Shown here in pieces: positions 11,694 through 23,463 of a DNA stretch of 64,000 nucleotides. This DNA comes from Hypholoma sublateritium FD-334 SS-4 (taxonomy: Eukaryota; Basidiomycota; Agaricomycetes; Agaricales; Strophariaceae): NCBI GenBank assembly GCA_000827495.1, contig KN817559.1, positions 244,017 through 308,016 on the forward strand. Direction: 5' to 3'. How positions within the stretch are numbered: position 1 is the stretch's first letter; each line of letters starts with the position of its first letter. The notes under the pieces are model-generated. The model saw only the letters and a list, made by a program, of their open reading frames with translations. It had not been told where the DNA came from and did not search any database. Both the position numbers and the translations under genes were made by a program.

Positions 11694-12974
11694 ATGCCCT
11701 TACCTATAAAAGTAGGCTTTGTCGGGCTCTCGACCATCGGCTGGGCAGCTACCACTCTAGCACCCTCACTTTTTCAGCCTTCACTACAGGATAAGTACAA
11801 GCTTGTTGCGGTCTCGACTACCTCTCAAGAGTCTGCCGAGGCCTCCGCAAAGAAGCACGCTGCACAGCTTGGACACACTATCAAGGCGTACTACGGCAGC
11901 ACCAGTCAGATCGCTGCTGACCCAGAGGTTGATCTGGTCGTCGTGTCAGTGAAACCTTGGAGCCAGAAAGCAGCCGTATTGCCCGTTATTGAACAGAAAA
12001 AAAACTTCTTCCTCGAATGGCCGGTGGGCAGAAGCTTGCAGGAGACTATTGAGATTGCAGAAGCCGTGCACAAGTATGGCGTACGCTCTATTGTCGGTCT
12101 CCAAGGTCGCCAGTCGCCCGTGGTCAAGAAGGTGAGTTGTAAAAATTTGTGAAATAAATTCTAACAGTGCGGTATATGCATAGGTCAAACACCTGGTGAA
12201 CTCGGGAGCGATTGGTGCTATACGATCAACAGTCTGGGTAATTAATATCTTGCGGCACATCTGCAACGAAGATGTTTAATTTACTGCTTATCATATAGAC
12301 TGGCCTGATCCCCCGCGAGCCGCACTTCTTTCCGCCCCTCGTCGCCGCTGAGAATAAATTCACGTTGGACGGAGCCAACGGTGAATTAACTATCTATATA
12401 TCCAGTCATGCCCACCAGTCACTCACATCTATTAGGCGTAACAACTCTGCGCCTCGTTGCAGGTCCTCAGTTAGATCCGTTCACGTTCACCTTGGGCTGC
12501 TTTAACACTGTAAACGCCACCGCAGCTACGCTGTACCCTACCGCGACCATTCTTGACCGTGACGGAAACCCAACTGGCGAAACTCTGCCTGCAGTGACCC
12601 CGGACCATTATACCATCTCGGGTATACTTGACTCAGGAGCGATTGCCACTATCATATGGCGCACGGCGTACTCGAGTACACCAGGGAGGCGGCACTTACT
12701 TTGGGAGATCGAAGGAGAGGAAGGGTCAATTAGGATCGAATCCGACACGAGCTCGTACTTGAACATCGACAATCCAATGGTGTTTCTGAACGGGGAAAAG
12801 GTAGACTTTGCAGGTGCTGATGGGAACGTCTTGGACATACTTGTATCCGCTTGGGAGGCCTATGCTGCTGGTGAGGAGAGCGCATACACTACCATTGACG
12901 ATGCTGCGAAAGTACATCGCTTCTTGGACGCTGTGGAGAGGAGCCTGGAAGAGGGAAAGACGATTGTACTTTGA
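11694..12974 (+). CDS. Gal80-like Gfo/Idh/MocA family protein, copy B
   Basis: Exons 11694-12131, 12184-12237, 12299-12380 and 12436-12974 give 370 aa, with exon phases identical to copies A and C. The Rossmann start is IKVGFVGLSTIGWAA. The catalytic-lysine position reads FFLEWPVGRS (no EKP), and GLQGRQSPVVKK is conserved. Two differences from its paralogues stand out. The third exon (GLIPREPHFFPP) is unlike that of copy C. The GHQLD motif at the start of exon 4 reads GPQLD, so a histidine conserved in the other two copies is replaced by proline. Either the ligand or reaction has changed or the protein has only a binding role. The frame is open throughout, so it is not obviously a pseudogene. 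It lies head-to-tail with copy C, about 475 bp upstream. Confidence 0.88.
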
Positions 12975-13449
12975 TTGATATATTGAAGATGCCCGCCAAA
13001 TATTGTGCGCTGCGTGATGCTGCAAGCATCGCAGAACAAAATGATACTAGCTGCTTTGAATACCAAAGTTATGAACGCAGTGCTAAAGGCTTACTTAGCG
13101 GATTGCGTTACAGAAAGAGGCCCCAAGTTGGTCCTTTTGTTTTCCACTTCTGGCCAGGGGATCAGTCAGCAATACTCTGTGAATCAGTCATAATTCACAT
13201 CGCTTCTTGCTTGATTATGGACATGATAACTCATGATCATCGAGCTGGATCATCGAGCTGTTAGATTTATGAAGAAATTACAAATCAACCGATTCAACGA
13301 GCGTTCGTAGAAGTTCGTAGCAGCAGCTTACAATTTGACCTTATCCGGCCTGGTTTTATTTTTGGCATATAATCGCTGCCTGAATTCTGAGAACAAAGTC
13401 AACATTGTCTGTCGTGAATATCCATCGTGAACCTCACCGAACATCAACC
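12975..13449. other. spacer between Gal80-like copies B and C
   Basis: 475 bp between tandem paralogues. No gene. It must carry the 3' end of copy B and the promoter of copy C. Confidence 0.5.
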
Positions 13450-14725
13450 ATGTCCTCACCCATCAGAGTAGGTTTTGTCGGCCTTTCCGCGACTGGCTGG
13501 GCCTCCACAGTTCTCGCTCCTTCGCTTCTCCAGCCGTCTCTCCAGAACAAATACAAGCTCGTTGCGGTGTCCACCACGTCGGAGGCGTCATCCACCGCGT
13601 CCGCGAAGAAGTACTCAGAGCAGCTCGGGCACACCGTAAAGGCATACCACGGGGACACCGCGCAAATCGCCGCAGACAGCGACGTCGATCTTGTTGTTGT
13701 GTCGATCAGGACGCCGTACCACAAGCCCGCAGTGTTGTCCGTCATTGCTCAAAAGAAAAACTTCTTTCTCGAATGGCCCGCTGGCAGGGGGCTGCAGGAA
13801 ACGGTCGAGATTGCCGAGGCGGCGCACAAGCAGGGTGTCAAGTCAATCGTTGGCCTGCAGGCACGCCACTCCCCTGTAATAAAGAAGGTAAGCGTGCTGC
13901 GTCTCAACAAATAGCGTCTTACCTACGCTGTAATGATCATCTAGGTCAAAGAGTTGGTGCAGTCCGGTGCGATTGGGACAGTGCGATCAACAACTTTTGT
14001 TAGTCCAGATTTGTTGAGATAGAGCGGAATGGTTCTAACTCCGTGCACAGATTGGCACAGTCCTCCGAGAGTTGAATTATTGGGCACCCGTCGCAGGCGC
14101 GGCGAATGTCTACGCCATAGATAAGGCGAATGGTTAGTCAAGTATTTGGACTCGTCGCAAATGCATTGTACTTACCTCTGCGGCAGGCGCGACGGCACTG
14201 AGCATCTGCGTCGGACATCAACTTGATCCACTGACTTTTGTGCTAGGCGAATTCAGCACGATAAATGCCACTGCCACCACACTTTACCCCGAGGCGACAA
14301 TTGTAGACGCCAATAAGAAGCCAACAGGACAGATCCTCCCTTCAACAACTCCCGACCACTACGCTATTGCTAGCGTACTCAAGTCCGGCGCCCTCGCGAG
14401 TATTACATGGCGTGTTGGATACAAGAGCACGCCTGGGCGCAGGCAGCTCCTATGGGAGATTGATGGTGAGGACGGTTCAATCAGAGTAGAGTCCGACGTA
14501 TCCTCGTTCATGAACATTGTAAACCCGACGGTTTATTTGAACGGCGAGAAGGTCGATATTCCCGGCGTCGAAAGCGGAGCGGTTGGGATCCTTGGCGCGG
14601 CGTGGGAGGCATATGCGGATGGGGAAGAGCAACCGTACGCGACCATTGACGATGCGGTCAAGAATCATCGTATCTTGGACGCCGTAGAGCGGAGCTTGTC
14701 TGAGGGGAAGACAATTGTTCTCTAG
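13450..14725 (+). CDS. Gal80-like Gfo/Idh/MocA family protein, copy C
   Basis: Exons 13450-13887, 13945-13998, 14051-14132 and 14187-14725 give 370 aa; all four exon lengths equal those of copy B. The start was placed at MSSPIRVGFVG. An upstream in-frame ATG at 13405 would add 15 residues with no counterpart in copies A and B. Rossmann start, FFLEWPAGRG in place of the EKP lysine motif, GLQARHSPVIKK, and C-terminal beta-domain ending GKTIVL are all present. VGHQLD is retained, as in copy A. Copy C resembles copy A more than B in exon 2 (KELVQSGAIGTVRST) and in the C-terminus (GVESGA). This suggests A and C are the closer pair despite their opposite orientation. Confidence 0.9.
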
Positions 14726-15732
14726 TGATGTGGGGCGCCAATTTCGTCTCATTTGTAGACCTGTATTTTTACATGCTTGAAACGATTTCTACTTGATGCC
14801 GAGAGCGACAGCGCTGTATATGTTCGGCGGCTCCTGCTGAGGATGCTATGTAAATGGAGGAGAGTAGCACCGGGTGAAGAATGGCGAGCATGATGGGCAG
14901 CATAAATGGCAGTCGCACAATTAATGCCCAGCGTGTTCAAGACATGACTTGTTCTAGAGCTCCAGTCTCCAAGACTTGATTTAGCGGGAAAGTGGAGGAA
15001 GCCTTGAAACGCCTGAGGTAGCCGAACAACGCAAAAGCAGTGGGAATGACCAGGTGAAAGAGTGAAAGATGGTGGCACTTTGCAAACCGGCCACCTCCGT
15101 GATGGATATTGAATATATAAACTCCCACGATAAATACAAGGACTCAGTGACGGCGAATCAGAATTTGCGACGAATCACAATCCGTTGCACGAATGATATG
15201 TAACGCACGCGTATTCAATGCAACGGGTGGTATGGTGACAAAGTACAGACAAGGGAAGGTCTCGGCAAGACGCTGAAGAAATTATATTAGTGTGTAGAGG
15301 AAACGCGGTGCATCAGGTTTCATCAAAACCTCGCTACACTGGCAGTTCTGAACAAGAGAACACCTCGTGCGGCATTGGGGTTGGCGGAATTATTGGTGGC
15401 TACTAATTTGCAAACACTCAACAGATACAGCAGTTGAACGGTGGTCCCCCCACCTCTGTTTTCGCATGTATTTCAGCTCAGTTTTCTGCTACAGGTTTCT
15501 TCGGGCAAATTGCGTGACCAAGAGAAATACCGTGCAAAATATATTTGATATCTTAGGCGCCCACAATACGTGGGTGAGCCGGCATGGGCAGATAGCGACG
15601 TTTGGGGACGTCAAACTATTACTGGAGCCCTGACATGCTGAGAAATCCCACTCGTACAACACGACTTTGTAACGAAAAGGATCACTGGCTAAGTAGAATA
15701 ACGGCTGCTCTCTGTTTGCAACTCCTACCGTC
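14726..15732. other. intergenic region
   Basis: About 1 kb between Gal80-like copy C and the first membrane-protein gene. Nothing recognised except presumed flanking regulatory DNA. Confidence 0.5.
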
Positions 15733-17338
15733 ATGTCGCCGTCGTCCTTACACCTCCGTGCTTTACTCTTCTTGCTTATAATTTCAAACACCCTCCACAA
15801 TATCACAGTACGCGCTTATACATGGACCTTCCTTGAGGCTCCTACGCAATGCGGCGTCTTCGCCATCAATATTTTTGGTAGCGATGGTATTCCCCCCTTT
15901 CGAGTTTTGGTTATACCCTATGGCCCCAGTCCACTCGATAATGTTGAAGTCCGCAACATCATCGACATGCAATTTACAGGCAACTCCAGCCAGGTGCAAT
16001 TTCAACTCCCATACCCAACAAACTCACAGCTTGTTGCCGTTGTAAGTCCCGTCCAAAATTTCGTTACCTTTTATTTTTATAGCCTCCCGCCGTACACCTA
16101 GGTCAGCGATGCAACAGGATTTGGATCTGGTGGAACTAGTGCTCCTACAACAGTGGCAGCGTCGAACGATTCCTCGTGCTTCAACCCAACTAGCCCAGCC
16201 TCGTATGACTTCTACTTCGCCATTGATCCTGAAAACCAACTTGTGCAGTGCCAAGACATGCGTATTTTTTGGGACCCGTCTCTGGCACAAGGGTGCGCTT
16301 ACAATCTCCGTTATATCGAGTTTAACACGCGAATCTTCCTACTTTTTAGGAATCCCAGTTTCCTGGGTGTCATCCCCGGCGGACAGTCATTCACCATCCC
16401 ACAGGATACAATCACGACCGTTGTATCCCTGGGCACGGGATTTAACTGGACGCCATCTTTGCGTGGTGGCACCACATTCGTGTTAATTGGCGGCGACGCA
16501 CGGGGAAGCGGGACGGCAGGAATGTGGCAAAGTGTTGTCACTTTTGGAATCAACGATATCACTAGTTGCTTGTCGGATAACAGTCCGAGTTCAACGGCAG
16601 GCCCCCCCGCTGGAGGAACTGCGACGTCTACTTCGGAGACTACGCCAACATATACCTCTACGCCCACCCCTACTACTACATCGCCAGAGCTGTATGTATG
16701 AAAATTGTTTCGTAATTGTCAAATATTGACCGCATGTTTACTGAAGCAGCCCAACGAGCAGCGGTAGCGCGAAAGGTTCGAAGACGGTCATTGAGATCGC
16801 CAGCGGAGTCGCAGGCACCCTGGCGCTTATTATTTTGGTCATCCTTCTGCTGTGCCTACAGCGTCGCAGCCATGCTAGACGCCAAAATAAACAGCGCCCG
16901 ATTGATCTTACCGCCGAGAGCAGCCCACCGCGTCCCGCCCCCTCCGTTCAGCAGAGCGAGCCCACACTCCAGTTCCAGCCGCAGCCCCCGGCGATACCAG
17001 TCAACGAAAGGATATACTCGCACAATATCCACCTCAGGGATGCGCCATCGTCCCTCCCCAGTACCAGCACGCGATCGACCACGTCGGAGCGTAGAATATA
17101 TGCCGGCACACGTAGAAATATGTCGACACAAGGGAAGGGGCAGAAAAGCGACGCGCAGCGTGTAGTGCGCGGGACGATTTTAGTGCAGCACGAGGACGCG
17201 GGTCCGAGCATGCCCGGACCGACGCGGGATCCTGTGATGGTCGAAATACCGCCTGCATATACAGAGCTGCGACTGGCAGCAGTAGCAGGGAGACGCAGTA
17301 CGTTTAAAGCGGTCCCCAGGGTACCTGATAAGTGGTAA
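15733..17338 (+). CDS. type I membrane protein with Ser/Thr-rich ectodomain and PPAY tail, copy 1
   Basis: Exons 15733-16041, 16102-16292, 16350-16691 and 16747-17338 give 477 aa. Order of parts: signal peptide (hydrophobic LLFLLIISN stretch), ectodomain beginning YTWTFLEAPTQCG with family blocks RVLVIPYGPSPL, SFLGVIPGGQSF and GGDARGSGTAG plus paired cysteines, a Ser/Thr/Pro-rich stalk, one transmembrane helix (LALIILVILLLCLQ) with a basic stop-transfer, and a cytoplasmic tail of about 160 residues. The tail holds VQHEDAGPS and EIPPAYTEL. PPAY is a PPxY motif, the ligand of WW domains such as those of Rsp5/Nedd4 ubiquitin ligases. I recognise this as a widespread unnamed family of mushroom-forming fungi. 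Its function is unknown; the layout suggests a surface sensor or wall-associated protein. Copy 2 follows 1 kb downstream. Confidence 0.88.
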
Positions 17339-18365
17339 TAGGAGCTGGAGTGTTTGAATTAATTGTATCAATATGTTTTTTAGTTTCTGCCCTGCACTTG
17401 TACTTACTTGTAAATTGTCCGCAATTATCCCCGTCGTGAAATTGGCACCTCCCAGTTTCAGCACTTCCAGATCGCCTGCTTCGTTTCTTTCGTCATAACT
17501 GCCCTCTCTTTCCAGCCATCTCGCCAGACACTCTAGAGGCCTGAGGCGAGACTATGTACAAACGATATGGAGAGGAAAGACACAAGCGGGAGGGTCGCCT
17601 TACCTCACGCCAACGGGTATGTGCGCAGCCGATGAGGCTGTCCCAACCCGGATTCTACTACAGGCTTGAATCGAGTGCTTCATCGGGGCGTAGTAGCTCC
17701 CAAAGATCTTCCACCTTCATGAGAAGGGCCTACAATCTACATAGTGACTCGGACGAAGAAGATAATATGCAGTGGGGCCCAAATCTGTCTTCAGCGGTCC
17801 TCATGCGCTGACGTAGGGTATGGCCTCGAAGCCTGATTGCACAGGAAATTATAGCGCCAGCGCTGTTGAGCTTCTTTATTTGCTCTTAATCGCACATTTA
17901 CCGGTACAGTTTGAAGGTTCTATCATGATGCGCTCATAGTGCTGTGGTTTGCCACTGCTGTCCGCTGTTCCCAGCCGACCAGCCGTTCACCACTTACTCA
18001 AGAAGTACTTATACCACTGTTTCGTTACCTCCTTTGCCGATAAAATTAATAATGTGGGTAGTATGTCATATTTTTGGACAGGTTTAATAGCCATGAAATA
18101 CAGGCAAATGCTGATCTTTTCCATTCCGCAGATCATACCTGGACGCAGGTACTTAAATCTCCAACCTCCGGCGGCTGTATTTTGGCGGATTTTGCTTGTG
18201 AGTAATTTATTTCCCATTTACAAATGACTGCAGTAGATATGTAATTGATGGCCGCCATATGAGGCTAACGCACGACAAGCGCGCGACACGGTGAGGACGT
18301 GCCTGGTTGTGCCGGTTCAGTGCTGGATATTTTATACGTACCAATCCCTCCCGAATCCCACAAGG
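17339..18365. other. intergenic region between membrane-protein paralogues
   Basis: About 1 kb. A plus-strand ORF at 17554-17811 (85 codons, serine-rich, ending with an acidic patch SDSDEED) has no recognised family and could be chance or a small gene. Otherwise nothing was seen. Confidence 0.35.
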
Positions 18366-19999
18366 ATGGTGCCCGGTGCCCATCTCTTCTCTCTCTTATT
18401 CACGACAGTCGTTCTGCATGGTGTACATGCGTATACATGGTCATATCAGGGGACCCCTACCCAATGCAACAACCTCACAGTCGCTATCTCCGGCAGCGAC
18501 GGTACACCGCCTTTTCGCATCCTCATCTCACCGTTCGGCCCCAGCCCACTAGCCAACAACGTTGAGGCCCGCAATATCCTGGACATTCCCTTTCCAGACA
18601 ACCAAACTGAAGTCCAGTTCCAACTAACATACCCGGCGGGATCACAATTTGTTGCTGTTGTGAGTGCTTTTCCAGTGTTCCGCCTTTCGTGTCATGCGCA
18701 CGAGTTTTATTCTCGTCCTCCTCTATTCCAAAACACCAACGCTTCATGCAATGTGCATCTCGCTCACCACCTTGAAATCTAGGTCAGTGATGCGACAAGC
18801 TTTGCATCCGGCGGGACAGGTGTCGCCACAATGGTGGCAGCTTCGAACGACACCTCGTGCTATAGCTCGATCGCGCTCAAGTTCTTCTTCAACATCGAGC
18901 CCCCAAACCAGCTTGTACAGTGCCAACCCATGCGGATATGGTGGGACCCATCGGCGGTGCAAGGGTGAGTCCGGTATTCTTCACCTCTATCTGTCCTCGT
19001 GCTATGCTACATGCCTGATCATACTCTCCAAAGAACGCCGAACTTCCTAGGTGTGATACCTGGTGGGCAGTCGTTCGCAGTTCCTGAGGGAACACTGACG
19101 ACTGTCCCCTCTCAGGGACTAGGTTTCACGTGGATACCGTCTTTACGTGCTGGGACGACACTTGCACTGATGGGTGGCGACGCGCGGGGGAACGGTACGG
19201 CGGGGAGAATCCAGAACGTGGTTTCGCTGGGGACTAGTGATGTGGAGAGCTGTCTATCGGACAGCAGCCCGAGCTCAACACCAGGTACCCCTGCGGGAGG
19301 AAGCTATCCCACTTCAACCAGTGGAACGTGAGTGCCCTATATATCCGTGAACGCTCTTCTAACGTAGAAAGTGCTGCTCGCGTCGACAGAGGGACAGGCA
19401 ATACCTCCAAAATCTCGAGCAACGCCCGCTTGATCGCCGCTGCAATCGCGGGCGGCCTCGCCGTTTTCATCATCGGTGCCCTCATTCTGTTCTTCCTCCG
19501 TCGGCGTAGCCGACAGCACCGATACAAAGCGCGCCACGTCAACATCATAGACGTCGACGAGGACGACGTGCATGACTCCACAGGCGCCGTGCGACAGAAC
19601 GAGCTCCCGCGCTTCTACAAGCCCAGTCCGCTCCCGCTCGCCGATCTCACTTCCGACAGCGGGTCTGCGTATAGTAGCTGGACGCCCCCGAGCACGCCGT
19701 ACACCGCTGCCTCGTCGAGTGGAACGTTCTCGATTCGGGGCACGAATGGCGGCAAGGGCGTCCCGCGACCCGTGCGCGAGGTACATTATGTGCAGCACGA
19801 CGATGCGGGCCCGAGCGTGCTTCCGCCAAGGGAGGATGCGCAGGAGCCACAGACGATAGAGCTGCCGCCTGCATACACAGCGCTGCAGCGGGCTAAAGGA
19901 GCGGATGAGTCGGATAGGCTTCTGTCTGCGGCGGGCCCGTCGAATGGGCGGAGAGCGCTGGGCGATAATTGGCAGCCTGACAGAAAGGTGGCCAGGTAA
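18366..19999 (+). CDS. type I membrane protein with Ser/Thr-rich ectodomain and PPAY tail, copy 2
   Basis: Exons 18366-18659, 18783-18964, 19034-19327 and 19372-19999 give 465 aa, with intron positions equivalent to copy 1. The start MVPGAHLFSLLF gives a signal peptide of about 22 residues followed by YTWSYQGTPTQCNN. Ectodomain blocks RILISPFGPSPL, NFLGVIPGGQSF, GGDARGNGTAG and SPSSTPGTPAGGSYP are conserved. A single transmembrane helix (AIAGGLAVFIIGALILFFL) is followed by an Arg-rich stop and a long tail. The tail carries an acidic patch (VDEDD), VQHDDAGPS and ELPPAYTAL. The tails of the two copies are otherwise divergent, so retention of the DAGPS and PPAY segments points to selection on them. 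Function unknown. Expressed protein would sit in the plasma membrane with the stalk outside. Confidence 0.88.
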
Positions 20000-20421
20000 C
20001 ATTCCAGAGTGTGCGCGTTTCGTTTCAGGAGTTAGAGTCCGATGGTATTTTTTTAATTTTCTGCGGGGGACGATCAAGGTGTGTGTTGGAAATCGATGGA
20101 CAGCTGCTTGGACGTGGCCCATCAAGTTCACTTAATGTACTTACACTTGCACAGTTACACTTAATTTATGGACAAGCCAAGAAGCTTGTCAGGCATACAA
20201 CAACTGTTTGCGGAAAATCGCGTTGGCATCGTCCACGACCTGCGCGGTTGCGCGGTACAACGGGCCGCGCCCAAGCCGAAAGCATCATTTCTACGTCTTG
20301 TCAAAATGTCACTGGTTGCGACTTGACTTGATCATGACTGCGACACCGTATTTCTACACAGTCAGGCTGGTGCCAGGCGCGATCATACCTTGACTTGTTT
20401 TGTTCGTCTTAGCAGCGTCTG
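20000..20421. other. intergenic region
   Basis: No gene recognised between the membrane-protein gene and the first exon of the DUF6535 relic. Confidence 0.5.
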
Positions 20422-22668
20422 GATGGCTCACCCGAATATCCTCGTTGAAGATGACCTCAAACCGAAGGCAAGTCGTACCTTATGCATGCGAGTTCTGCAC
20501 GTTACTTACCAGCGTTTTTACGACTATTCAAGATATGGAGATGGTCGGAGGAGTATAAATACGCCATCCCCAAGCCAGATGGTGACCATTGGGACATTAT
20601 TCTCGAGCGCACTTGACGAAGGATAAGTTCCAATGTGGTGCCTGGAAGGACGAAGTGCAGAACTTGTTGATATTCGTAAGTCATTCAATTGGCCACTATT
20701 GTCAGCTCACTGCTAGTCACTGAATCGAATTAGGCAGGTTTATTTTCCTCTGTTGTCACCGGATTTGCTGTAGAATCATACCAAGAACTACAGCCAGATC
20801 CAAATGCTGACTTAGTCCAACTGCTCGCACGCATAGCAGCTCGGGTCGGTGCCCTCACAAACAGCTCTACCCTCTCCATTTCTCCCAACGGTATTGGAAA
20901 CCCAGCTTCTTTCTCTCCGCCTTCATCCTCTATACAGATCAACATATTTTGGTTCTCCAGCTTGATCCTCAGTCTTACAACCGTCATCATTGGGATCGTC
21001 TCTCTTCAATGGCTCCGGGAACACCAACGGTATACCGAACCTCTTACCTCTAAGCAAGCTCTGGCCATTTTTCACCTTCGCGCGGCATCTCTGAAAAAGT
21101 GGCACGTACCCCACATATTTAGTTTCCTTCCCCTCCTCTTGCAGGCAGCCGTGATCTTATTCTTTGCGGGACTGGTGGAATTTCTTCTTTCGCTCAACCG
21201 GATGGTTGTCATACCCGCTATCCTGCTTATGGGCCTATCGATTCTCTTCCTCATTGCAACCACAATTCTACCGACACTCCAACTACTCGCGGCTAACATA
21301 TTCGTACTGTCAAATGGTTCACTACCAAGCCAGTGTGCATATAAGTCACCGCAGTCATGGATCTTTCGACGGATCTTCCTCATTGGAACCCACATACCAG
21401 TTCTTGAAACGTTTGCGATGGCCAGCCCCAGTTACCACTGCCTTTAAGAATCTCCGAAGTATTGCGGCTGGGATTTGGACGATCGCCTTTTACAAATCTC
21501 AGCCTCATAAATTCTTTTCCGTAAATTTGACTGTGGAGCAGACGCAGCGAAATTGGGTCGATCTCGACATCTCATGGCTGCGTATTCGGGATGGATACTA
21601 TCTGGGGAAAGCAGGAGAGATGGCGGCCGAGTTCACCGACAACATCGATCCTGCCTATGACCTGGTACACGCAATCGTATCATCAGCCAAAGAACATTCA
21701 TTGCAGGAAGACGTTTTTGCGGCCGCTTATCACGCGCTTACAGAGCTTTGTGACTCTCTCGTTCATTACGGCGAAGACCCGGCTTCGGCGAGGGACGATG
21801 ATCTCGCCGAGTCATTAGGGACAGTCAAAGATGAAGATTAGACCCCATCTATTTCTCCATTTTTGAGAAAATCAAGAGAGAGGAATTTTCCGGGATGCCC
21901 CAGCCAATTTTTGAAGGTAAATATTGTCCAGTAAATTGCGCGTGCCAGTGACACTTAAATGACAGGTATCATTCTACCAGATGTGGCAATACAGCACTAC
22001 AATATTTTACACAATATCTTCAGACAAGCATGTAGCTTCACAGTTAGCGCACATCCAATGCCTGGAGTTGTAGGCTTCTCTGTGCTGGGAAGCTATTTTG
22101 ACTATGTCGCATGGTTTCGTCCGCCAGACAGCCTCGAGTCGAACTTCCTCACCCTCCTCGGAACTATTTCCAACGGTCTGCTCTCTTCGCTTGAGAGTCA
22201 GGGATACGATAACGCAGATTTCCTATTCTTCTGCTCTCGCCTCTACATGGAGAGAATCGCACACCATATCTGGTTCGCGGATATAATGCAATTCGGGACG
22301 TACCGGTACGCGCTCCGCGGGGGTATCCAGAATGTCCTCAATACGATGCTTCGCTACGAGCAGCAGCTGGATAAATTCAGATACCCACGCATGGAATACC
22401 TATGGAGAGCGGAGCTACATGCGACAGGGATGTCCAATTCCATGTAGTCCCCTCCGCTTATCAGCCCATCCCAGAGGTCCTTCTACGGTTCATTCCATAT
22501 GAGCATAGGCATCCGAGCCCAGGGGGCGTCATCTATGATTCACAGGACTCCTACGACGTCGCCGTGATTGAAGATTATGGCGGATTTATTGACTTGGGAA
22601 GAGAAGAGATGATATTTAGTATTCCCCTGAGAAATTCAGCCGACTCAGGCTCAGACGCGCGAACTTGA
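20422..22668 (+). pseudogene. DUF6535-type transmembrane protein, frameshifted
   Basis: A putative first exon begins MAHPNILVEDD and would join by a GC-AG intron to WRWSEEYKYAIPKPDGDHW. The DUF6535 signature follows: CGAWKDEVQNLLIF, AGLFSSVVTGFAVESYQ, two hydrophobic helices around SSLILSLTTVIIG and FLPLLLQAAVILFF, and YKSPQSW. The C-terminal part continues with NWVDLDISWLRIRDGYY and a helical region to about 22668. The reading frame changes without a plausible intron at about 20608, 21400, 21830 and 22440. Four separate shifts make sequencing error less likely than decay. DUF6535 proteins are abundant membrane proteins of Agaricomycetes with unknown function. If transcript data showed unusual splicing at these points, the call would need revision. 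Confidence 0.7.
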
Positions 22669-23463
22669 AGGGCATTCATTAAGGGCATCAAGCATCAGCG
22701 AGAAACACCTTCCAGCTTCCAGTCTTGGCCATCTGTCATACTGATATTTAAATTTTTCGAGGCTAAGCATCTGCAGATACGTGTAGTTCGTAAATCAGGG
22801 GACGAGAGAATTTATGCGAAAAACGAAAGTATTTCAATGGTCGGCATTTAGTCGGCATTCCTAGAATTACGTAGATAGTTCCCACGATCCACCCGTGTTC
22901 TGCTCGTCGTTGCTCGCACGTCGTCGGCTCACCACCCACTTTATCATCGTTCTCCACAACATCAAATCATGGTGAGCCGTCTTTTCTTGAAGCTCGTCCC
23001 TCAAAAGGAATACAGTCAAGCTACGAAATACGCCTCGGCCGCATGAAGAACCCTGGACCAGGTCGCTGGGTCTATCGCGATTTTTGACGGTGTCGGGACC
23101 TTGGCTATGCATGGTCTAGCAGTGTGCAGGCAGGAGGAACGATTATGCCGGAGTCATCATCGCAGTCGTCATCTTCGCATTTGGAGTGGAAATTGTGTTT
23201 GGCTACGAGCCACTGCTTCTAGCCACGCCCCGTATCATTCTCTGGGCGCTGTCGGCGTATTGGGCAGAGACTTCCGGAAGAAACGGTGTGCAGGAGGGTG
23301 GTCATACTCGGGCGACTGGATCGGGAAAACCTAAACCTGCACACCATCCCGAAGTCCACGGCCAACCCGATCTTATTGCGCATTACGCAGGAGAAACTCC
23401 GTCTCTTTCGTTATCCTCCTCTCGACCTGTGCGAGGTCACAAGCTGACTATTATGATTCCTAG
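22669..23463. other. gap with a possible membrane-protein exon
   Basis: A plus-strand stretch at about 23136-23430 reads YAGVIIAVVIFAFGVEIVFG, a likely transmembrane helix, followed by a charged tail. It has no recognised family and no clear start or splice sites. It may be upstream sequence of the small gene at 23464 or a relic. An ATG at 22969 immediately followed by GTGAGC could be a minimal first exon for that gene. Confidence 0.3.

Noticed and set aside
13405..13449. N-terminal extension of Gal80-like copy C
   Set aside because: The in-frame ATG at 13405 adds residues without counterpart in copies A and B, which start right before the Rossmann strand.
17554..17811. 85-codon serine-rich ORF as a gene
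   Set aside because: No family, no splice signals and no conserved counterpart next to the paralogous gene; left as a comment only.
19337..20131. 264-codon minus-strand ORF over the second membrane-protein gene
   Set aside because: Arg-rich antisense shadow of a GC-rich exon with clear sense-strand homology to copy 1.
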